A stretch of DNA of 64,000 nt from CAZBAF01 sp964490245 (GCA_964490245.1 CAZBAF010000002.1:90275-154274); one strand, 5' to 3'. Numbered from the stretch's first letter, positions 1 through 7,986 are shown. Numbers and translations are program-made. Notes: generated from the sequence alone by a model not told the origin.

Positions 1-295
1 TAGTGTCGAGACGGCCGAAAACGGCCGGTTTGGCCTGCAACTTCTCGAAAAGTTCCGCCCCGACATTATTCTGCTGGACCTGATGATGCCAGAGGTAACC
101 GGCACCGAAATGCTGCAACAACTGCGGCAAACCGACTGGGGTAAGGACATGAAAGTTATCATCCTCACCAACATGGGCGAGCAAGAAGCACCCGATAATC
201 TAATAAAGTCGCTCAATGTGAGCGACTTTATTGTTAAGGCCGACATGACTCCGCGTCAGGTTGCCGAACTCGTCAAAAAACAACTCTCAGTATAA
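1..295 (+). CDS. Response regulator receiver domain, 5' truncated by window edge
   Basis: The frame is open from base 2 and ends with TAA at 293-295. It encodes the second half of a CheY-like receiver. The phospho-acceptor Asp lies in LLDLMMP (codon 77-79), followed by the conserved Thr in VIILTN and the Lys in FIVKADM, the beta5 lysine. No output domain follows, so this is either a stand-alone receiver or the receiver end of a hybrid protein. The cognate kinase is outside the window. The protein ends 42 bases before murD on the same strand. Confidence 0.85.
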   Translation, partial: SVETAENGRFGLQLLEKFRPDIILLDLMMPEVTGTEMLQQLRQTDWGKDMKVIILTNMGEQEAPDNLIKSLNVSDFIVKADMTPRQVAELVKKQLSV

Positions 296-337
296 GGACT
301 GTTTTCCCGCAGGCTGGAAGGGTTGTATTATGGATGA

Positions 338-1672
338 ATGAAGATTGCACTTGTCGGGTTTGGGGTAGAAAACCAGGCCGCCTACAGATACTGGCAGACT
401 AAAGGCCAGTCACCGGTTATTTGCGACCAGGATACGTCTGTCACGGTCCCTGAAGGCGCGCAGGCACAGCTGGGCGACAACTACCTGGACAACTTGGACC
501 GTTTTGACCTGATTATCCGCAGCGTCGGCATACACCCCTCAGTTATTCTGGATAAAAACCCCTCCGTAAAAACCAAAATCACCACTGCAGTTAATCTGTT
601 CTTTGAGGATTGCAAAACGCCCATCATAGGCGTGACCGGCACAAAGGGTAAGGGCACTACCAGCACACTTATCCACAAGATTCTTGAGGCAGCCGGCAAA
701 AAGTCCGTGCTGGCCGGCAACATCGGCACCCCTATGCTCGACGTCCTGCCTCAGGCCGCAGCCAGCAACTACGTTATCTTAGAACTTTCGAGCTTTCAGC
801 TGTACGACCTCAAGAAAAGCGCTTCTATCGCAGTCTGCCTAATGGTAGTGCCCGAACATCTGAACTGGCACCGTGACTTTGAAGACTACAAAAACGCCAA
901 AGCAAATCTGTTCCGGTACCAGAACAGCAACGACGGCGCAGTTTACAATGCGCTCAACAAAACCAGCCGCGAAATTGCCGCCACCACGCCCGCTGCCTAC
1001 AAATACACCTATGGCGTAGCCGATACCCCCGAGAAAGAGAACGAAACGATTCTCTACACCTGTTATGTCAAAGATGGAGTTATCTTTTATCGTAATCAAC
1101 CGATTATGGACAGCCGCGATGTCAAGCTGCTGGGTCGCCATAATCTCGAGAACGTCTGCGCCGCCATTGCCACCACCTGGCCGCTGATTGATGGCAATGT
1201 CGAGGCTATCCGCCAGGCTGTAACGTCCTTCAGCGGACTGGAATTCCGCCTACAGCTGGTTCGCCAGCATAATGGCATTGCTTTCTATAATGACTCTTTT
1301 TCTACGACACCGGAAACAGCAATTGCCGCCCTGCGGAGTATCATACATCCCAAAATTCTTATCGCCGGTGGTAGCGACAAAGGCAGCTCGTTTGAAGCTC
1401 TCGCTGATGAAATTATTAAAAATAACGTGCAGCATGTACTGGCAATTGGTCAAACTGGACCAACTATAGCTTCTCTTCTTAAAAAACGAGGCTACGATAA
1501 AGTCACCCAAGAAGGCTTGAGCACTATGCAGGCAATAGTCGCAAAAGCAATAGAAGTAGCCGAGCCCGGAGACGCAGTATTACTTTCAACCGGCTGTGCA
1601 AGTTTCGGTATGTTCAAAGACTATAAGGATCGCGGACGACAATTCAATCAAGCTGTTCTATCACTCGCTTGA
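338..1672 (+). CDS. murD: UDP-N-acetylmuramoylalanine--D-glutamate ligase
   Basis: Cytoplasmic Mur ligase that adds D-Glu to UDP-MurNAc-L-Ala using ATP. 444 aa, the normal length. The N-terminal Rossmann-like domain starts IALVGFGVEN. The central ATPase domain has the P-loop GTKGKGTT (residues 101-108), a VPEHLNWHRDFEDY segment and the GRHNLENVCAA motif. The C-terminal domain has GGSDKGSS and the MurD-typical end STGCASFGMFKDYKDRGRQF. A TATTAT-like hexamer lies about 10 nt upstream of the ATG, so the transcript leader may be very short. It converges on murI with a 29-nt overlap of coding ends. murI makes the D-Glu this enzyme uses. Confidence 0.95.
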   Translation: MKIALVGFGVENQAAYRYWQTKGQSPVICDQDTSVTVPEGAQAQLGDNYLDNLDRFDLIIRSVGIHPSVILDKNPSVKTKITTAVNLFFEDCKTPIIGVTGTKGKGTTSTLIHKILEAAGKKSVLAGNIGTPMLDVLPQAAASNYVILELSSFQLYDLKKSASIAVCLMVVPEHLNWHRDFEDYKNAKANLFRYQNSNDGAVYNALNKTSREIAATTPAAYKYTYGVADTPEKENETILYTCYVKDGVIFYRNQPIMDSRDVKLLGRHNLENVCAAIATTWPLIDGNVEAIRQAVTSFSGLEFRLQLVRQHNGIAFYNDSFSTTPETAIAALRSIIHPKILIAGGSDKGSSFEALADEIIKNNVQHVLAIGQTGPTIASLLKKRGYDKVTQEGLSTMQAIVAKAIEVAEPGDAVLLSTGCASFGMFKDYKDRGRQFNQAVLSLA

Positions 1673-2291
1673 GCTGCGCAATAACCGGACCCTCCGGCTG
1701 TATAACCTGAGCCCGCCCATCGACAAGCACGTTTATAAGTTCCTCTATCCAATGATAATGAGTACAACCCAGCACGATCACATCGGCGCCACCTTCCAAC
1801 ATGAGATCAACCGACTGGCGGATCTGCTCACGATCAACACGCTGTGCTTCCACCATTTGAGCCCATCCACTGCAGTCAGGTTCAATTACTGCGACATTTT
1901 TGCAATATTCCTGCTTGAGCCAGTTATATCTCTTACTTTTCAGAGTTGCAGGTGTTGCACACACCCCAATCGTACCGGTCTTGGTTTGTTCTGCAGCCGG
2001 CTTCACCATTGGCTCCATGCCGATCAGAGGCACCTGCAGTGTCTCTCGTAAGTCCTGAATAATGTTTGTCGTGACAGTATTGCAGGCAATAACAATCACC
2101 TCGCAGCCTTCGCTTGCCATCTGCTCTAATATCGGCATCACGAGCTCAAAGAGCTGTTCGGGGGTTTTGGTGCCGTATGGCAAGTTAGCTTTATCTTCCC
2201 GCAGAATAACTTCATGTGCAGGCAAAGCCTCTCTGATAGCGCTTGCGACTGATAAACCCCCGACACCTGAATCAAAGACTCCGATTCTCAC
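1644..2291 (-). CDS. murI: Glutamate racemase
   Basis: Interconverts L- and D-glutamate to supply D-Glu for MurD. 215 aa, shorter than the usual 260-290, but both catalytic cysteines are present: Cys70 in ACNTVTT and Cys176 in GCTHYHW. The N-terminal FDSGVGG motif is intact. The start codon overlaps the folD stop in an ATGA arrangement (2288-2291), so the two are probably translationally coupled although functionally unrelated. The 3' end overlaps the 3' end of murD on the opposite strand. The stop codon is TGA, consistent with the standard bacterial code. Confidence 0.94.
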   Translation of the reverse strand: MRIGVFDSGVGGLSVASAIREALPAHEVILREDKANLPYGTKTPEQLFELVMPILEQMASEGCEVIVIACNTVTTNIIQDLRETLQVPLIGMEPMVKPAAEQTKTGTIGVCATPATLKSKRYNWLKQEYCKNVAVIEPDCSGWAQMVEAQRVDREQIRQSVDLMLEGGADVIVLGCTHYHWIEELINVLVDGRAQVIQPEGPVIAQLKRVIEQLD

Positions 2292-3100
2292 TCAGCTTTT
2301 ACTCCTTGTCGGGCGGCGCGGATAACATTTTCAAAAAGCGCGCAGACGGTCAGCGGCCCGACGCCGCCTTTGGCCGGTGTAATGGTCAGATCATCACGCT
2401 CATAAAGCTCGGGCGCAACATCGCCAACTGTTTTGCCGTCCTCGCTCGCCACCCCGGCGTCAACCACCACGGCACCTTGCTTGACCATATCCGGAAACAA
2501 GATTGCCGGGCTGCCTGCAGCGGTTATTATTACGTCAGCTTTTAATGTCTCGGCCTTAAGATCGGGCGTGCTCCGGTCTGCCGACATCACCTTATAGCCG
2601 GAGTTTCTGAGCATACGCTCAAGCGGTGCGCCCACCAGCTTGCCCCTGCCAATAAGCAGAATCTGCTTGCCCTCCAGCTTGACGTCATACCCTGCCAGCA
2701 GCCAGAGGATTGCCATTGGAGTCGCCGGGTCATACTTGGGCTGGCGGCCCAGCGCGTCTACGTCTTTTTCGGGCGCCACCAGATTGACTATCTCATCGGT
2801 CTGCGACGGATCTTCCAGCGGTAACTGTGTAATAATGCCGTGGATGCTATCATCGGCGTTCAACTGCTTAAGCAAGCCAGGCACCTCAGCCTGAGGAACA
2901 CGGTGCACGTCGACATCAATCAGGATATCAGCGCCATATTGTTTTTTGAGCCGCACATACACATCAATGACCGGATGATCGACCGTAACCACAATAGCCA
3001 GCTTAGGCGCGACACCGTGCGCCTGGCGCAGGCCGCGCACCGCCTTTGCCTGCCGCTCTTTAATAAACCCGGCCAGTTCGCGGCCGTTGAGTAACTTCAT
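2288..3100 (-). CDS. folD: Bifunctional methylenetetrahydrofolate dehydrogenase/cyclohydrolase
   Basis: Interconverts 5,10-methylene-, methenyl- and 10-formyl-THF in the cytosol. 270 aa. The catalytic Tyr/Lys pair is in YVRLK (Tyr48, Lys52). QLPLEDP and KDVDAL form the folate site, GRGKLVGAP (151-159) is the dinucleotide-binding loop, and PAKGGVGPLT is near the C-terminus. It is first of a two-gene unit with murI. A diverged copy of its first 11 codons lies upstream at 3222-3255, separated by a palindromic repeat. The start used here is the intact one. Confidence 0.95.
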   Translation of the reverse strand: MKLLNGRELAGFIKERQAKAVRGLRQAHGVAPKLAIVVTVDHPVIDVYVRLKKQYGADILIDVDVHRVPQAEVPGLLKQLNADDSIHGIITQLPLEDPSQTDEIVNLVAPEKDVDALGRQPKYDPATPMAILWLLAGYDVKLEGKQILLIGRGKLVGAPLERMLRNSGYKVMSADRSTPDLKAETLKADVIITAAGSPAILFPDMVKQGAVVVDAGVASEDGKTVGDVAPELYERDDLTITPAKGGVGPLTVCALFENVIRAARQGVKAE

Positions 3101-3132
3101 AAATTAATGACCCCCGGAATATGCAAGGAAAA

Positions 3133-3203
3133 AGAACAGTAGGAGTGTCGGGCTTTGCCCGCACCCCGCACGATAAGAAAAAACCTTTGCGGTTTTGTCT
3201 TAT
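3133..3203 (-). repeat. R-family palindromic repeat, copy R5
   Basis: Two successive hairpins on the minus strand: a stem of about 12 bp (3173-3203, one mismatch) followed by ATCGTGCGG, a GGGC-AAA-GCCC hairpin and the tail CTACTGTTCT. The hairpin2-to-tail part aligns base for base with R2 (40313-40377), with only scattered substitutions. It sits between the real folD start and a second, diverged folD start (3222-3255). Confidence 0.75.
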
Positions 3204-3221
3204 AAGGCGCAGCCGATGTAG

Positions 3222-3255
3222 ACCCGGCCAGTTCTTTACCGTTCAAAAGTTTCAT
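3222..3255 (-). pseudogene. Diverged fragment of the folD 5' end
   Basis: Reads MKLLNGKELAG on the minus strand against MKLLNGRELAG at the intact folD start. Differences between the two copies are mostly at synonymous positions, which suggests a related coding sequence rather than a fresh duplication. The frame then runs into the R5 repeat and is not a gene. Confidence 0.7.
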
Positions 3256-3454
3256 TACTTACTATTTTAGCGCAGGTTCTTGAAAAAACAGAGGTAAAAT
3301 GCTAAAATCCTTTTTGTACTTTTTGCAGCTTCTCAAATTTTCTAAACCAAGCAGCTTGTCTGCTGTTTAGGAAATTTAAAAGAGGAGCCGGTTAAAAAGC
3401 CAAGCGCGGCGCGCCTGCCGCGTCGTCGCTGGCCTATAGGCCGAGCTCCGACGC

Positions 3455-3531
3455 GGGCCCATAGCTCAGCCGGTTAGAGCATCTGCCTCTTAAGCAGAGT
3501 GTCGTGGGTTCGAGTCCCACTGGGCCCTCCA
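3455..3531 (+). tRNA. tRNA-Lys(CTT)
   Basis: Complete cloverleaf. The acceptor GGGCCCA pairs with TGGGCCC, the anticodon loop CTCTTAA has anticodon CTT at 3489-3491, the T-loop is TTCGAGT and CCA is encoded at 3529-3531. A long imperfect hairpin ending in T residues (3531-3568) follows at once and probably terminates it. Confidence 0.96.
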
Positions 3532-3568
3532 TACAAAATGCCTCACTGCAGAGTGGGGCTTTTTGTAT
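3531..3568 (+). terminator. Hairpin terminator after tRNA-Lys(CTT)
   Basis: ATACAAAA pairs with TTTTGTAT around an inner stem, with a T run inside the descending arm. It also lies just outside the inverted tRNA 3' end at 3568-3588, so it may serve both directions. Confidence 0.65.
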
Positions 3569-3588
3569 GGCCGGCTCCAGTAGACTCG
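3568..3588 (-). pseudogene. Orphan tRNA 3' end (C56 to CCA), inverted
   Basis: On the minus strand this is a perfect 21-nt tRNA tail: five T-loop bases from C56, a 5-base T-stem strand, a 7-base acceptor strand, a discriminator and CCA. No matching 5' half adjoins it. Instead an 85-bp E element and, beyond it, a second tRNA 3' end in the opposite orientation follow. The parent tRNA is not in this window. Confidence 0.6.
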
Positions 3589-3621
3589 CAACCGACGAGA
3601 CTCCCTGGAGTGTCGTCGGGC

Positions 3622-3706
3622 ATGAATGTCCAGTGGACATTCATGTTTTCCTTTGGAGCGAAGCGGCTTTGAAAAGATTCATCTTTTCAAAGGTACAGAC
3701 AGCATG
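3622..3706 (+). repeat. E-family T-loop element, copy E4
   Basis: 85 bp between a GGC (T-stem end plus position 54) and CGAG (C56 onward of a tRNA-Lys 3' half). An 11-bp hairpin capped by CC-AGT-GG (3621-3645) is followed by TTTTCCTT and an 11-bp hairpin centred on GATTCATC (about 3667-3691). The bases just before it (about 3592-3620) form another stem, CCGACGA/TCGTCGG enclosing ACTCC/GGAGT. It belongs to the E4/E5 subtype. Confidence 0.7.
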
Positions 3707-3728
3707 CGAGCCCCGCTGGTCCCTCCAA
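3707..3728 (+). pseudogene. Orphan tRNA-Lys(TTT) 3' end (C56 to CCA)
   Basis: Identical to the 3' end of the complete tRNA-Lys(TTT) at 63258-63333, from C56 through CCA, but its 5' neighbour is E4 instead of a tRNA 5' half. It is followed by the same hairpin that follows the intact gene. Confidence 0.75.
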
Positions 3729-3767
3729 TAAAAATACCCCAGACAAACTGAGGTATTTTTATTGGAG
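3723..3767. terminator. 16-bp palindromic hairpin (terminator-like), copy A
   Basis: CTCCAATAAAAATACC pairs perfectly with its complement around a 13-nt loop, with T runs on both strands. The same hairpin at 63218-63262 follows tRNA-Lys(TTT). Relative to the flanking repeat its loop is inverted between the two copies. Confidence 0.75.
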
Positions 3768-3796
3768 AGTATTAACGGGCTCGAACCCGAGAGGGC

Positions 3797-3878
3797 GAGA
3801 TATGCCAGTGGCATATCGAGTTTTCCTTGCTTGGCCGCCTCGGCCGCTGCTTGCAGCTTGGCCAGGCGCAGAATAACT
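3797..3878 (+). repeat. E-family T-loop element, copy E5 (copy A)
   Basis: 82 bp. A stem capped CC-AGT-GG (GATATGCC/GGCATATC), then TTTTCCTT and GC-rich hairpins. It begins after GGC and ends before CGAGCCCC of an orphan tRNA-Lys 3' end (3879-3899). To its left lies an inverted tRNA 3' end (minus strand, about 3764-3784). Duplicated at 63107-63188. Confidence 0.7.
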
Positions 3879-3899
3879 CGAGCCCCGCTGGTCCCTCCA

Positions 3900-4166
3900 C
3901 TAAGAATTTAAAACCCGCACAAACCCAATCCCCAAATAACACCTTAAAAACCCAAAACTGGTAAAAATCCCATCTGTTAGAGGACAGTCCTCTAACAGAG
4001 AGAAAAATTACCAGTTTTGATATTTACAGAGGGATTTTAAGCTGAGGATCAGCGGCGTTTACTGCAAGACATAATTGCAAAAATCACACTATTCTTTATA
4101 CATAAGCACTGCTACAATACGTGGCATAACAGTAAATAAAGGGGTGGGGAGAGAGGGTTTTTAGAA
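3900..4166. other. Intergenic tail of the tRNA-fragment array
   Basis: No coding potential seen. Bases 3968-3999 form a hairpin, CTGTTAGAGGA/TCCTCTAACAG. Just beyond it, TTACCAGTTTTGATAT partly mirrors the preceding CAAAACTGGTAA, giving a second, outer inverted repeat. The last 40 bases before 4167 hold a purine-rich ribosome-binding region (GGGGTGGGGAGAGAGGG). Confidence 0.5.
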
Positions 4167-4658
4167 ATGAAAAAGTTACTCCAACTTTCCACGTTAGCTG
4201 TGCTCGCCGTTGCGGGCGCCTTTGTACTGACAAGCGTCAATCCATCGCTTGCCGTCGCCCAGGAAAACGAGCAGCCGGTTGACGAATCAGCAGAGCAGCA
4301 AGCCGAAGAAACCGAAGAAGCCGTCGACACTGAGGAAGAAGCTGCCGATACCTACAGCTTTACCGCTCAGCCCGGCGATTCATACGCTAAAATCGCCCGC
4401 AAGTCTGTTCAGATCTATGGCATTGTCAATAACACCAACCTCAGCCAGGCTCAGATTGTTGCCGCCGAGACCTTCCTGTCCAGCGAAGCCGGCTTTCCGG
4501 TGCTTGCCGTTGGCGAAACCGTTACCTTGAGCGAAAGTGCTGTCCGCGCCGCTGTCGAAAAGGCCCAGGGTCTGGACGAAGCAGCTGTCGCTCTTTGGCA
4601 GCGCTATGTACCGTACGTAGATTTCAACACCGACAACGTCGGCGAAGCACGCAGTTAG
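4167..4658 (+). CDS. Secreted LysM-like protein
   Basis: 163 aa. A clear Sec signal peptide (KK..LAVLAVAGAFVLTSVNPSLAVA, cleavage near residue 31) precedes an acidic Glu/Ala-rich linker. A C-terminal domain beginning TYSFTAQPGDSYAKIARKSV resembles a LysM module, which binds peptidoglycan glycans. The second half is not recognised. A polypurine stretch precedes the ATG. A strong hairpin terminator follows (4687-4714), so it is probably monocistronic. The exact substrate is unknown. Confidence 0.8.
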   Translation: MKKLLQLSTLAVLAVAGAFVLTSVNPSLAVAQENEQPVDESAEQQAEETEEAVDTEEEAADTYSFTAQPGDSYAKIARKSVQIYGIVNNTNLSQAQIVAAETFLSSEAGFPVLAVGETVTLSESAVRAAVEKAQGLDEAAVALWQRYVPYVDFNTDNVGEARS

Positions 4659-4686
4659 ACAAGCTCCTCCTTTTAGAGCCGAATCA

Positions 4687-4714
4687 AAAGCCCCCTTACA
4701 CAGCAGGGGGCTTT
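4687..4714 (+). terminator. Rho-independent terminator after the LysM-like gene
   Basis: AAAGCCCCC / GGGGGCTTT stem with a 10-nt loop, followed by a T-rich stretch. Confidence 0.8.
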
Positions 4715-4769
4715 AGGTTTATACTAAGAATAAGCATAAACCTAAAAGTTAAAGGCCGGTATTTGCGTT

Positions 4770-6086
4770 ATGGAAAAAATCCGCGCCCCAAAAAAGTTCA
4801 AAATCACCAATATCAAGCTGCCCAAGCGGCTTAATATACCGATCAACCCCCTGTTGATTAGTCATATTCTGTTCCAAAAAGACAAACGTATCGAGCTGTT
4901 TTTGGAGCTGCCGGCCGACAAGCGCATCGAGCTGCTCAGATCGCTCACCCACAGCGTCAGACGCGATATTCTGATGCACGTACCAGAGAAAGATCTGGCG
5001 CGCATACTGGAAGCGGTCGACCCGGACGAGGCAACCGACATGCTGCAGCTGCTGACCCGCCGCAAACGTGAAAAAATCCTGCAGCTTGTCAGCCAGGATC
5101 TAAAAAACGCCATTTCCACCCTGCTGGAATTTGACGCCGAGACCGCAGCCGGCCTGATGACCCTGGACTACGTACAGGTTGGCGTCAATGACAATATCGC
5201 AACTGTGGCCAAAAAATTCCGTCAACACGAAAAGCGCACCGGCCGGCCGCCGGTTATTCTGGCGCTCGGCCCCAACGGCAAGCTGGAAGGCTTCTTGCCG
5301 GGGCATGAACTGGGCTTTGCCCGCAAAAGTGAAGAGATCGGCAAGTACGTCAAGCGCATGCCGGCCATACCCTACACCGCCAGCCATGGTGAGGTGATGG
5401 ATATGTTCACCACCCATCCCCACGCCAAGATAGCCGTACTGGACGACACCGGCACCGTGATGGGTATTATCTATTCGGATGATATTTTACGGCTGATGCA
5501 AGAATCAGAAGCATCGTCACTGTATGACTTTGCCGGTATTAGCGAGGAAGAAAGCGTGACCGACCCGGCCCGTGCCAAAGTCCGCAACCGCTACCGCTGG
5601 CTGATCATAAACCTGGGGACAGCCTTTCTGGCATCGTTTGTGGTCAGCCGGTTCGAGGATACCCTGACTGCTTTTGTCCTGCTGGCAGCCTATATGCCCA
5701 TCGTCGCCGGACTGGGCGGCAATGCAGCCACGCAGACTTTGGCTGTTCTGGTGCGCGGTATTGCACTGCACCAGATAGAGCTTAAGACCGCCTGGCGCAC
5801 CCTGCGCAATGAGATAGGCGCCGGCCTGATAAACGGTATTATCGTGGGCAGCCTGGTGGCCCTTATTGTTACCCTCACCACCGGCAACACAAAGATTGCG
5901 CTGGTACTAGGGCTGGCCATGGTCATTAATCTGCTGGTAGCCGCGCTGTTTGGCACAATGGTGCCGCTGGTGATGTCGCGGCTGGGCAAGGACCCGGCCG
6001 CCTCTGCTGCAGTCTTTATTACCGCCGGCACTGACGCGCTGGGGTTTTTGGTTTTTCTGGGGCTGGCAACGGCCATCCTGACTTAA
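4770..6086 (+). CDS. mgtE: Magnesium transporter MgtE
   Basis: 438 aa, the full three-part layout. An N-terminal superhelical domain (about 25-130: LPADKRIELL, LDPDEATDML-type helices) is followed by a CBS pair (about 130-255), which in MgtE senses cytosolic Mg2+. The C-terminal pore has about five membrane helices (275-438) and carries AGLGGNAATQTL, the conserved ion-path motif. It is an inner-membrane Mg2+ channel/transporter. It follows a terminator, so it probably has its own promoter in 4715-4769. No M-box riboswitch is visible in that short leader. Confidence 0.94.
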   Translation: MEKIRAPKKFKITNIKLPKRLNIPINPLLISHILFQKDKRIELFLELPADKRIELLRSLTHSVRRDILMHVPEKDLARILEAVDPDEATDMLQLLTRRKREKILQLVSQDLKNAISTLLEFDAETAAGLMTLDYVQVGVNDNIATVAKKFRQHEKRTGRPPVILALGPNGKLEGFLPGHELGFARKSEEIGKYVKRMPAIPYTASHGEVMDMFTTHPHAKIAVLDDTGTVMGIIYSDDILRLMQESEASSLYDFAGISEEESVTDPARAKVRNRYRWLIINLGTAFLASFVVSRFEDTLTAFVLLAAYMPIVAGLGGNAATQTLAVLVRGIALHQIELKTAWRTLRNEIGAGLINGIIVGSLVALIVTLTTGNTKIALVLGLAMVINLLVAALFGTMVPLVMSRLGKDPAASAAVFITAGTDALGFLVFLGLATAILT

Positions 6087-6133
6087 AACTGTATATTAAG
6101 TCTCAGAAAGTCATTTAACTGTATGGTTAAATG

Positions 6134-6607
6134 TTATTTCGGCGCCCATATCTCAAACCGGAACCGTATCCCATTCTCGGCTTGCCAGGGGCCGGCCGAT
6201 TCCAGCCGAAAGCCGTCTTCATACCGCGGAAAGAACACGTCACAGTCAAAATCCCCTATTACCCGCGTTATATACAGGATGGTCGCAAACGGCAGCGCGG
6301 CCGCAAAAATCTCGCCGCCGCCCGCAACCCAAACGTCATAATCCAGGTTTTTAAAGAACTTTTCAGCATCACGATGCACCGCCGCATTATCCAGACTAAT
6401 ATCCTGGCGACTAAAGACCGTGTTTTCGAATGTTCCGTATGGCTTACGGCCATTGCTGACATAAGTTTTATAACCCATCACAACCGGTCCGGTTGCCAGC
6501 TTGTCTCTAAAGTATTTTTTGTCTGTCGGCAGATCCCACGGAATTTTTTGCTTTTTAGCAAGGCCGCGCTTGTCGTCGATGGCAGCGATAAAGCGTATCT
6601 CAGGCAT
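6134..6607 (-). CDS. folA: Dihydrofolate reductase
   Basis: 157 aa. Reduces dihydrofolate to THF with NADPH. It has IPWDLPTDKKYF, whose Asp29 corresponds to the catalytic acid, and VAGGGEIFAAAL, the glycine-rich NADPH site. The start lies inside the end of folC (6600-6607), so folC-folA is a coupled pair. With folD and glyA it completes a folate-recycling set; no thymidylate synthase is seen here. Confidence 0.93.
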   Translation of the reverse strand: MPEIRFIAAIDDKRGLAKKQKIPWDLPTDKKYFRDKLATGPVVMGYKTYVSNGRKPYGTFENTVFSRQDISLDNAAVHRDAEKFFKNLDYDVWVAGGGEIFAAALPFATILYITRVIGDFDCDVFFPRYEDGFRLESAGPWQAENGIRFRFEIWAPK

Positions 6608-7865
6608 GACGCAGCTCCGGATGCCTTTGTCTAAGCTGCCCGATAAGATAAAACGAGCCGGTTATGACCCCCATATCACTCACCTCCTGCAGGAACAGCT
6701 GATACGACCTCTCCTGATCCGGTTCGACCACGATATCCTTAAAGCGAAAACTCTCGGCTGCCTTGCCCAGCTCGGCGGCATCAATAGCCGGAATCGGCAG
6801 ATCCTGCCCCTGTTCAAATGTGGTAATAAATAGCCTGGCAGTAACCGGCCTGATAAGCGGCAGCACCGCCGCCAGTTCTTTGCCTTGTTTGAGACTCAGC
6901 AGCACCGGCACTTTAACCCCCGGATATTGCCGCATAAAACTGTTAATAAAAGCCTGCATTTTTTGCTCATTATGTGCGCCGTCCATCACAATGGTTTTAC
7001 CGCCCAGCTGCACCGTGTCCATCCGGCCCGGCACCCGGGTATGCAATGATGCTTCAATATCAATTTCACCCAGTCCATCACGCTGCCTTATATATTCAAA
7101 CACCGCCTGCGCCAGCCGCCAATTTCGCTGCTGAAACTCCGGCAGATTCTCAAGGGTCAGACCCTTGTAGGTGTTATTTTGTGTCACTCGCAAAATGGCA
7201 GATTTTTGTCGGCACCAATCCTCGATAACTTGCATGACCTCATCCGGCTGTTCATGCATAAAAACCGTGTTGTGTGGGTGAATGATTCCGGTCTTTTGAC
7301 GGGCGATTTCGGGGATGGTATGGCCCAGGATATGCAGGTGGTCCAGGCCGATATCGGTTATAGCGCATACTTTATCGTGATTATCTGCAATGTTGGTGCC
7401 GTCCTGCAGTCCGCCCAAACCCGTTTCGACCACCGCATAGTCAACTCCCGTCCTGGCAAAATACCAATAGGCCAATGCCACCAGCAGCTCAAAATAGGTC
7501 GGCTCCAGCTTGCCTTGCTTTACGATGTCCAGCACAGCGCTCAGCTCGCTGCAGAATGCCGCCTCGTCCAGCGGCTTTAGGTTGATCTGAATACGCTCGG
7601 CCACACTATCAACGTGCGGCGAGACAGTTAACCCAACTTTCTTGCCTGATAATTGCAACATTTTTGCAATAAAATAAGCGGTCGAAGTCTTACCCGAAGT
7701 ACCGGCTATATGAACTATTTTTAACCGCCGCTGCGGATTGCCCAATGCATCCATGAGCGGCCGCATACGCTCAACGGTAATATCTTTGCCCGTCACTTTC
7801 CGCGCCAACGGCACAAAGGTAGCCAGCACCTCCTCTGCCTCGGCAATTGTATTGATAAAAGCCAT
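6600..7865 (-). CDS. folC: Bifunctional folylpolyglutamate synthase / dihydrofolate synthase
   Basis: 421 aa Mur-ligase-like enzyme that adds glutamate to folates. The P-loop GTSGKTS is at 55-61. SPHVDSVAERIQIN and VVETGLGG..D.TN follow, and DGAHNEQKM marks the C-terminal domain. It lies upstream of folA with an 8-nt overlap. Whether it also has dihydrofolate synthase activity cannot be read from sequence; no folP or folB genes are in the window, so polyglutamylation of salvaged folate is the simpler role. Confidence 0.93.
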   Translation of the reverse strand: MAFINTIAEAEEVLATFVPLARKVTGKDITVERMRPLMDALGNPQRRLKIVHIAGTSGKTSTAYFIAKMLQLSGKKVGLTVSPHVDSVAERIQINLKPLDEAAFCSELSAVLDIVKQGKLEPTYFELLVALAYWYFARTGVDYAVVETGLGGLQDGTNIADNHDKVCAITDIGLDHLHILGHTIPEIARQKTGIIHPHNTVFMHEQPDEVMQVIEDWCRQKSAILRVTQNNTYKGLTLENLPEFQQRNWRLAQAVFEYIRQRDGLGEIDIEASLHTRVPGRMDTVQLGGKTIVMDGAHNEQKMQAFINSFMRQYPGVKVPVLLSLKQGKELAAVLPLIRPVTARLFITTFEQGQDLPIPAIDAAELGKAAESFRFKDIVVEPDQERSYQLFLQEVSDMGVITGSFYLIGQLRQRHPELRHA

Positions 7866-7911
7866 ATTTTCTTATTCTACAGGTAAAATGCTAAAATACT
7901 GAGGTATTTGC

Positions 7912-7986
7912 GCCCTGATGGTGAAATGGATATCACAACAGTCTTCGGAACTGTCGTTGGGGGTTCGAATCCCTCTCGGGGCACCA
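7912..7986 (+). tRNA. tRNA-Arg(TCG)
   Basis: Acceptor GCCCTGA/TCGGGGC (one G-U pair), anticodon stem ACAGT/ACTGT with loop CTTCGGA (anticodon TCG), T-loop TTCGAAT, encoded CCA. Confidence 0.93.

Larger units (their letters stand above)
3707..3992 (+). repeat. 286-bp inverted repeat, copy A
   Basis: Reverse complement of 62993-63278. It contains the orphan tRNA-Lys end, the 45-bp hairpin, element E5, a second orphan tRNA-Lys end and about 90 bp of A-rich unique sequence. By eye the only difference is the orientation of the 13-nt hairpin loop. The two copies are about 59 kb apart and face each other. Confidence 0.85.

Noticed and set aside
3434..3640. Protein frames read through tRNA genes (here, 7908-8165, 22138-22341, 63109-63345 and others)
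   Set aside because: These are translations of tRNA sequence and its complement, such as the recurring GLEPTT peptide, not genes.
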